Part shown: one piece after another, positions 4,287 to 5,623 of the stretch
Position numbering within the stretch: position 1 is the first letter of the stretch
How the letters are laid out: each line of letters begins with the position of its first letter
Assembly (NCBI GenBank): GCA_013205155.1
Contig: JABMMT010000224.1
Coordinates: 1-5,623 of the forward strand
DNA: 5,623 nt
Origin: Betaproteobacteria bacterium
GTDB lineage: Bacteria; Pseudomonadota; Gammaproteobacteria; Burkholderiales; Burkholderiaceae
Direction of reading: 5' to 3'
Notes under the pieces: generated by a model
The model's database searches: none
Told to the model about the DNA's origin: nothing
The model's input: the letters and a program-made list of their open reading frames with translations, nothing else
Position numbers and translations under genes: made by a program

Positions 4287-5623
4287 ATGAATCTTGTCTA
4301 TGAAGAGGGCGGCGATATTAAAGTTGCAACTGTCCAGTCTGCATCAGGTGCTGGGGATGCCGAATCATGGCAAGCAACTGGCCTATCGGGTAAAAAAATC
4401 AAACTGAAGGCTAAAGAGGTTTGGCTACGTTTTGATAAACCTGAGGCGCAAGTACTGATGGACGAAGCGCAGCTTTTATCCAAAGAAATCGACTTGCAGT
4501 TCCTTTGGGATTGCGCGCCTGAAGAAGAATTTAGTTTGGTAGATGTTGCTTTAGAGTACTTTGGACCACAAGCTAATATTTCCCAGCAAGTTGCTTTAGC
4601 GATTGCTTTACAAGGCGCACCAGTCTTCTTTCGGCGCAAGGGTCGTGGACGTTTCCAAAGAGCACCTCTCGAGCAGCTACAGGCAGGGTTAGCTGCTATC
4701 GAGCGCAAACAAAAAGAATTAGAGCTGCAGACCCTGTGGCAACAAGAGTTGGTCGCGGGCAATTTTCCGGAGGCCCTGAAGTCTTCCTCAAGTCAGCTAT
4801 TGTTTTCGCCAGACAAGAACACCACTGCTTATAGGGCCCTGATAGCAGCTTGTTCTGAAACAGGTGAATCGCCGGCGCAATTAATGATCAGATGTTCTGC
4901 GATTGAGTCTCCGTTGGCCTATCACCAAGGATTGTTTCTAAAAGCCCATTTTCCAAATGGTAGCGCTCACAATCAGAATATTGGCGTTGATCAATCTGCT
5001 TACGATGCCGCTATTGCTCAATTACCGCTTGCCCCAGTAAAGGCTTTCTCTATTGATGATGCAGGCACTACGGAAATTGATGATGCGCTGTCAGTGAGTG
5101 ATTTAGAAACGGGTGGCCACCGCGTCGGAATCCATATTGCTGCACCTGGTTTGGCTATTGCCAAAGATGATCCCCTTGATCGGGTTGCGCGTGATCGTAT
5201 GTCTACAGTGTATTTTCCGGGTGACAAGATAACGATGCTGCCTGATTCGGTGATCGAGCAGTTTTCATTGGATGCAGGCGCTCCTCGTCCGGCACTATCG
5301 ATCTACGTAGATATCGATGCCCAAGGTCTTTTGATTCGTGACTCTATTCAAATGCGCGTGGAGATGGTGCCGATGGCAGCCAATTTGCGTTTGGAAGACT
5401 TGGAGCATTTGGTTAGTGAGGACAGTTTGCTAGATGAAGCTGCAACTTATCCTTTTCGCAAAGAGTTATCCATCTTATGGCGTGCGGCTAAGCACTTACA
5501 TGCAAGTCGTCAAGAAAAGCGTGTAGCAAATGGCCTGCGCTCAGAGCAGTTAGGGATGATAGATCCTAATGCCTTAGCAAGAGATTATTACTTTGAGGTG
5601 GCTCCAGTTGATGGGGTACAGCG
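4287..5623 (+). CDS. RNB-domain exoribonuclease, RNase II/R family (3' end beyond window)
   Basis: This is a predicted processive 3'-to-5' exoribonuclease acting in the cytoplasm. The frame is open from ATG 4287 to the right edge, 445 codons. Residues 1-50 (MNLVYEEGGDIKVATV and on) look like a small beta-rich module. Residues about 80-130 may be a winged-helix-like segment, with a basic FFRRKGRGRFQR patch at 114-125, followed by a helical stretch (130-165). The RNB catalytic domain starts near 250. FSIDDAGTTEIDDALS supplies the acidic metal ligands D257, E263, D265 and D266, aligned to D201, D207, D209 and D210 of E. coli RNase II, so the second is Glu not Asp. It continues with GIHIAAP (281-287), VYFPGDKITMLPDSV (308-322) and FSLDAGAPRPALS. 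The catalytic arginine and S1 domain would lie outside. The start is only 2 nt after the reductase stop, and a TAG six codons upstream excludes an earlier start. Translational coupling is likely. It is not a standard rnr or rnb orthologue, so no symbol is given. Confidence 0.9.
   Translation, partial: MNLVYEEGGDIKVATVQSASGAGDAESWQATGLSGKKIKLKAKEVWLRFDKPEAQVLMDEAQLLSKEIDLQFLWDCAPEEEFSLVDVALEYFGPQANISQQVALAIALQGAPVFFRRKGRGRFQRAPLEQLQAGLAAIERKQKELELQTLWQQELVAGNFPEALKSSSSQLLFSPDKNTTAYRALIAACSETGESPAQLMIRCSAIESPLAYHQGLFLKAHFPNGSAHNQNIGVDQSAYDAAIAQLPLAPVKAFSIDDAGTTEIDDALSVSDLETGGHRVGIHIAAPGLAIAKDDPLDRVARDRMSTVYFPGDKITMLPDSVIEQFSLDAGAPRPALSIYVDIDAQGLLIRDSIQMRVEMVPMAANLRLEDLEHLVSEDSLLDEAATYPFRKELSILWRAAKHLHASRQEKRVANGLRSEQLGMIDPNALARDYYFEVAPVDGVQ

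Noticed and set aside
4298..4762. 154-residue open frame on the minus strand
   Set aside because: It is antisense to the RNB gene, rich in Ser/Cys/Pro/Arg as expected of a reverse-frame shadow, and has no recognisable domain.
1..5623. Hidden mobile element, CRISPR, toxin-antitoxin or defence system
   Set aside because: Nearly all of the window is taken up by six or seven well-recognised housekeeping genes. There are no spaced repeats, terminal inverted repeats, transposase motifs or small paired ORFs in the gaps.

Overview
The window looks like ordinary chromosomal housekeeping DNA from a beta-proteobacterium of the Burkholderiales. My best guess, from protein style and gene order remembered rather than searched, is Polynucleobacter or a close freshwater relative. 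The supports are moderate GC, short AT-rich intergenic gaps, an aroQ-accB-accC block, a complete Mpl very like the gamma/beta-proteobacterial enzyme, and an RNB exoribonuclease of the TTEIDDA type. I see no tRNA, rRNA, insertion sequence, CRISPR array, phage gene or toxin-antitoxin pair.

Left arm (1-1544), minus strand. An operon reads leftward as aroQ (type II 3-dehydroquinase), then accB (biotin carrier protein of acetyl-CoA carboxylase), then accC (biotin carboxylase, only its first 103 residues inside the window). Gaps are 36 and 48 nt with no convincing terminator. The 239 nt upstream of aroQ is AT-rich, carries a TATACT -10-like box, and is the likely promoter and leader region.

Centre (1545-3496). 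A membrane-anchored TlpA-type thioredoxin-fold protein (minus) and mpl (plus) are divergently transcribed from a gap of only 26 nt. mpl encodes the ligase that re-attaches recycled murein tripeptide to UDP-MurNAc. The TlpA-like gene has a strong Shine-Dalgarno and a GTG start. mpl has no visible Shine-Dalgarno, and a TAAAAT box sits just where it would start a leaderless mRNA.

Right arm (3550-5623), plus strand. mpl is followed after 53 nt by a 244-residue FabG-like short-chain dehydrogenase, whose true start is ATG 3550. After a 2-nt gap comes an RNB-domain ribonuclease that runs off the right edge with its frame open. The three plus-strand genes probably form one transcription unit.

Functionally the window joins fatty-acid precursor supply (AccBC), the shikimate pathway (AroQ), envelope redox or cytochrome maturation (TlpA-like), cell-wall recycling (Mpl), a probable NAD(H)-linked reductase, and RNA turnover. 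I found no undescribed system. The most useful leads are the possible leaderless mpl transcript in the compressed divergent gap, the predicted cofactor preference of the FabG-like protein, and the non-canonical N-terminus and active-site Glu of the RNB protein.
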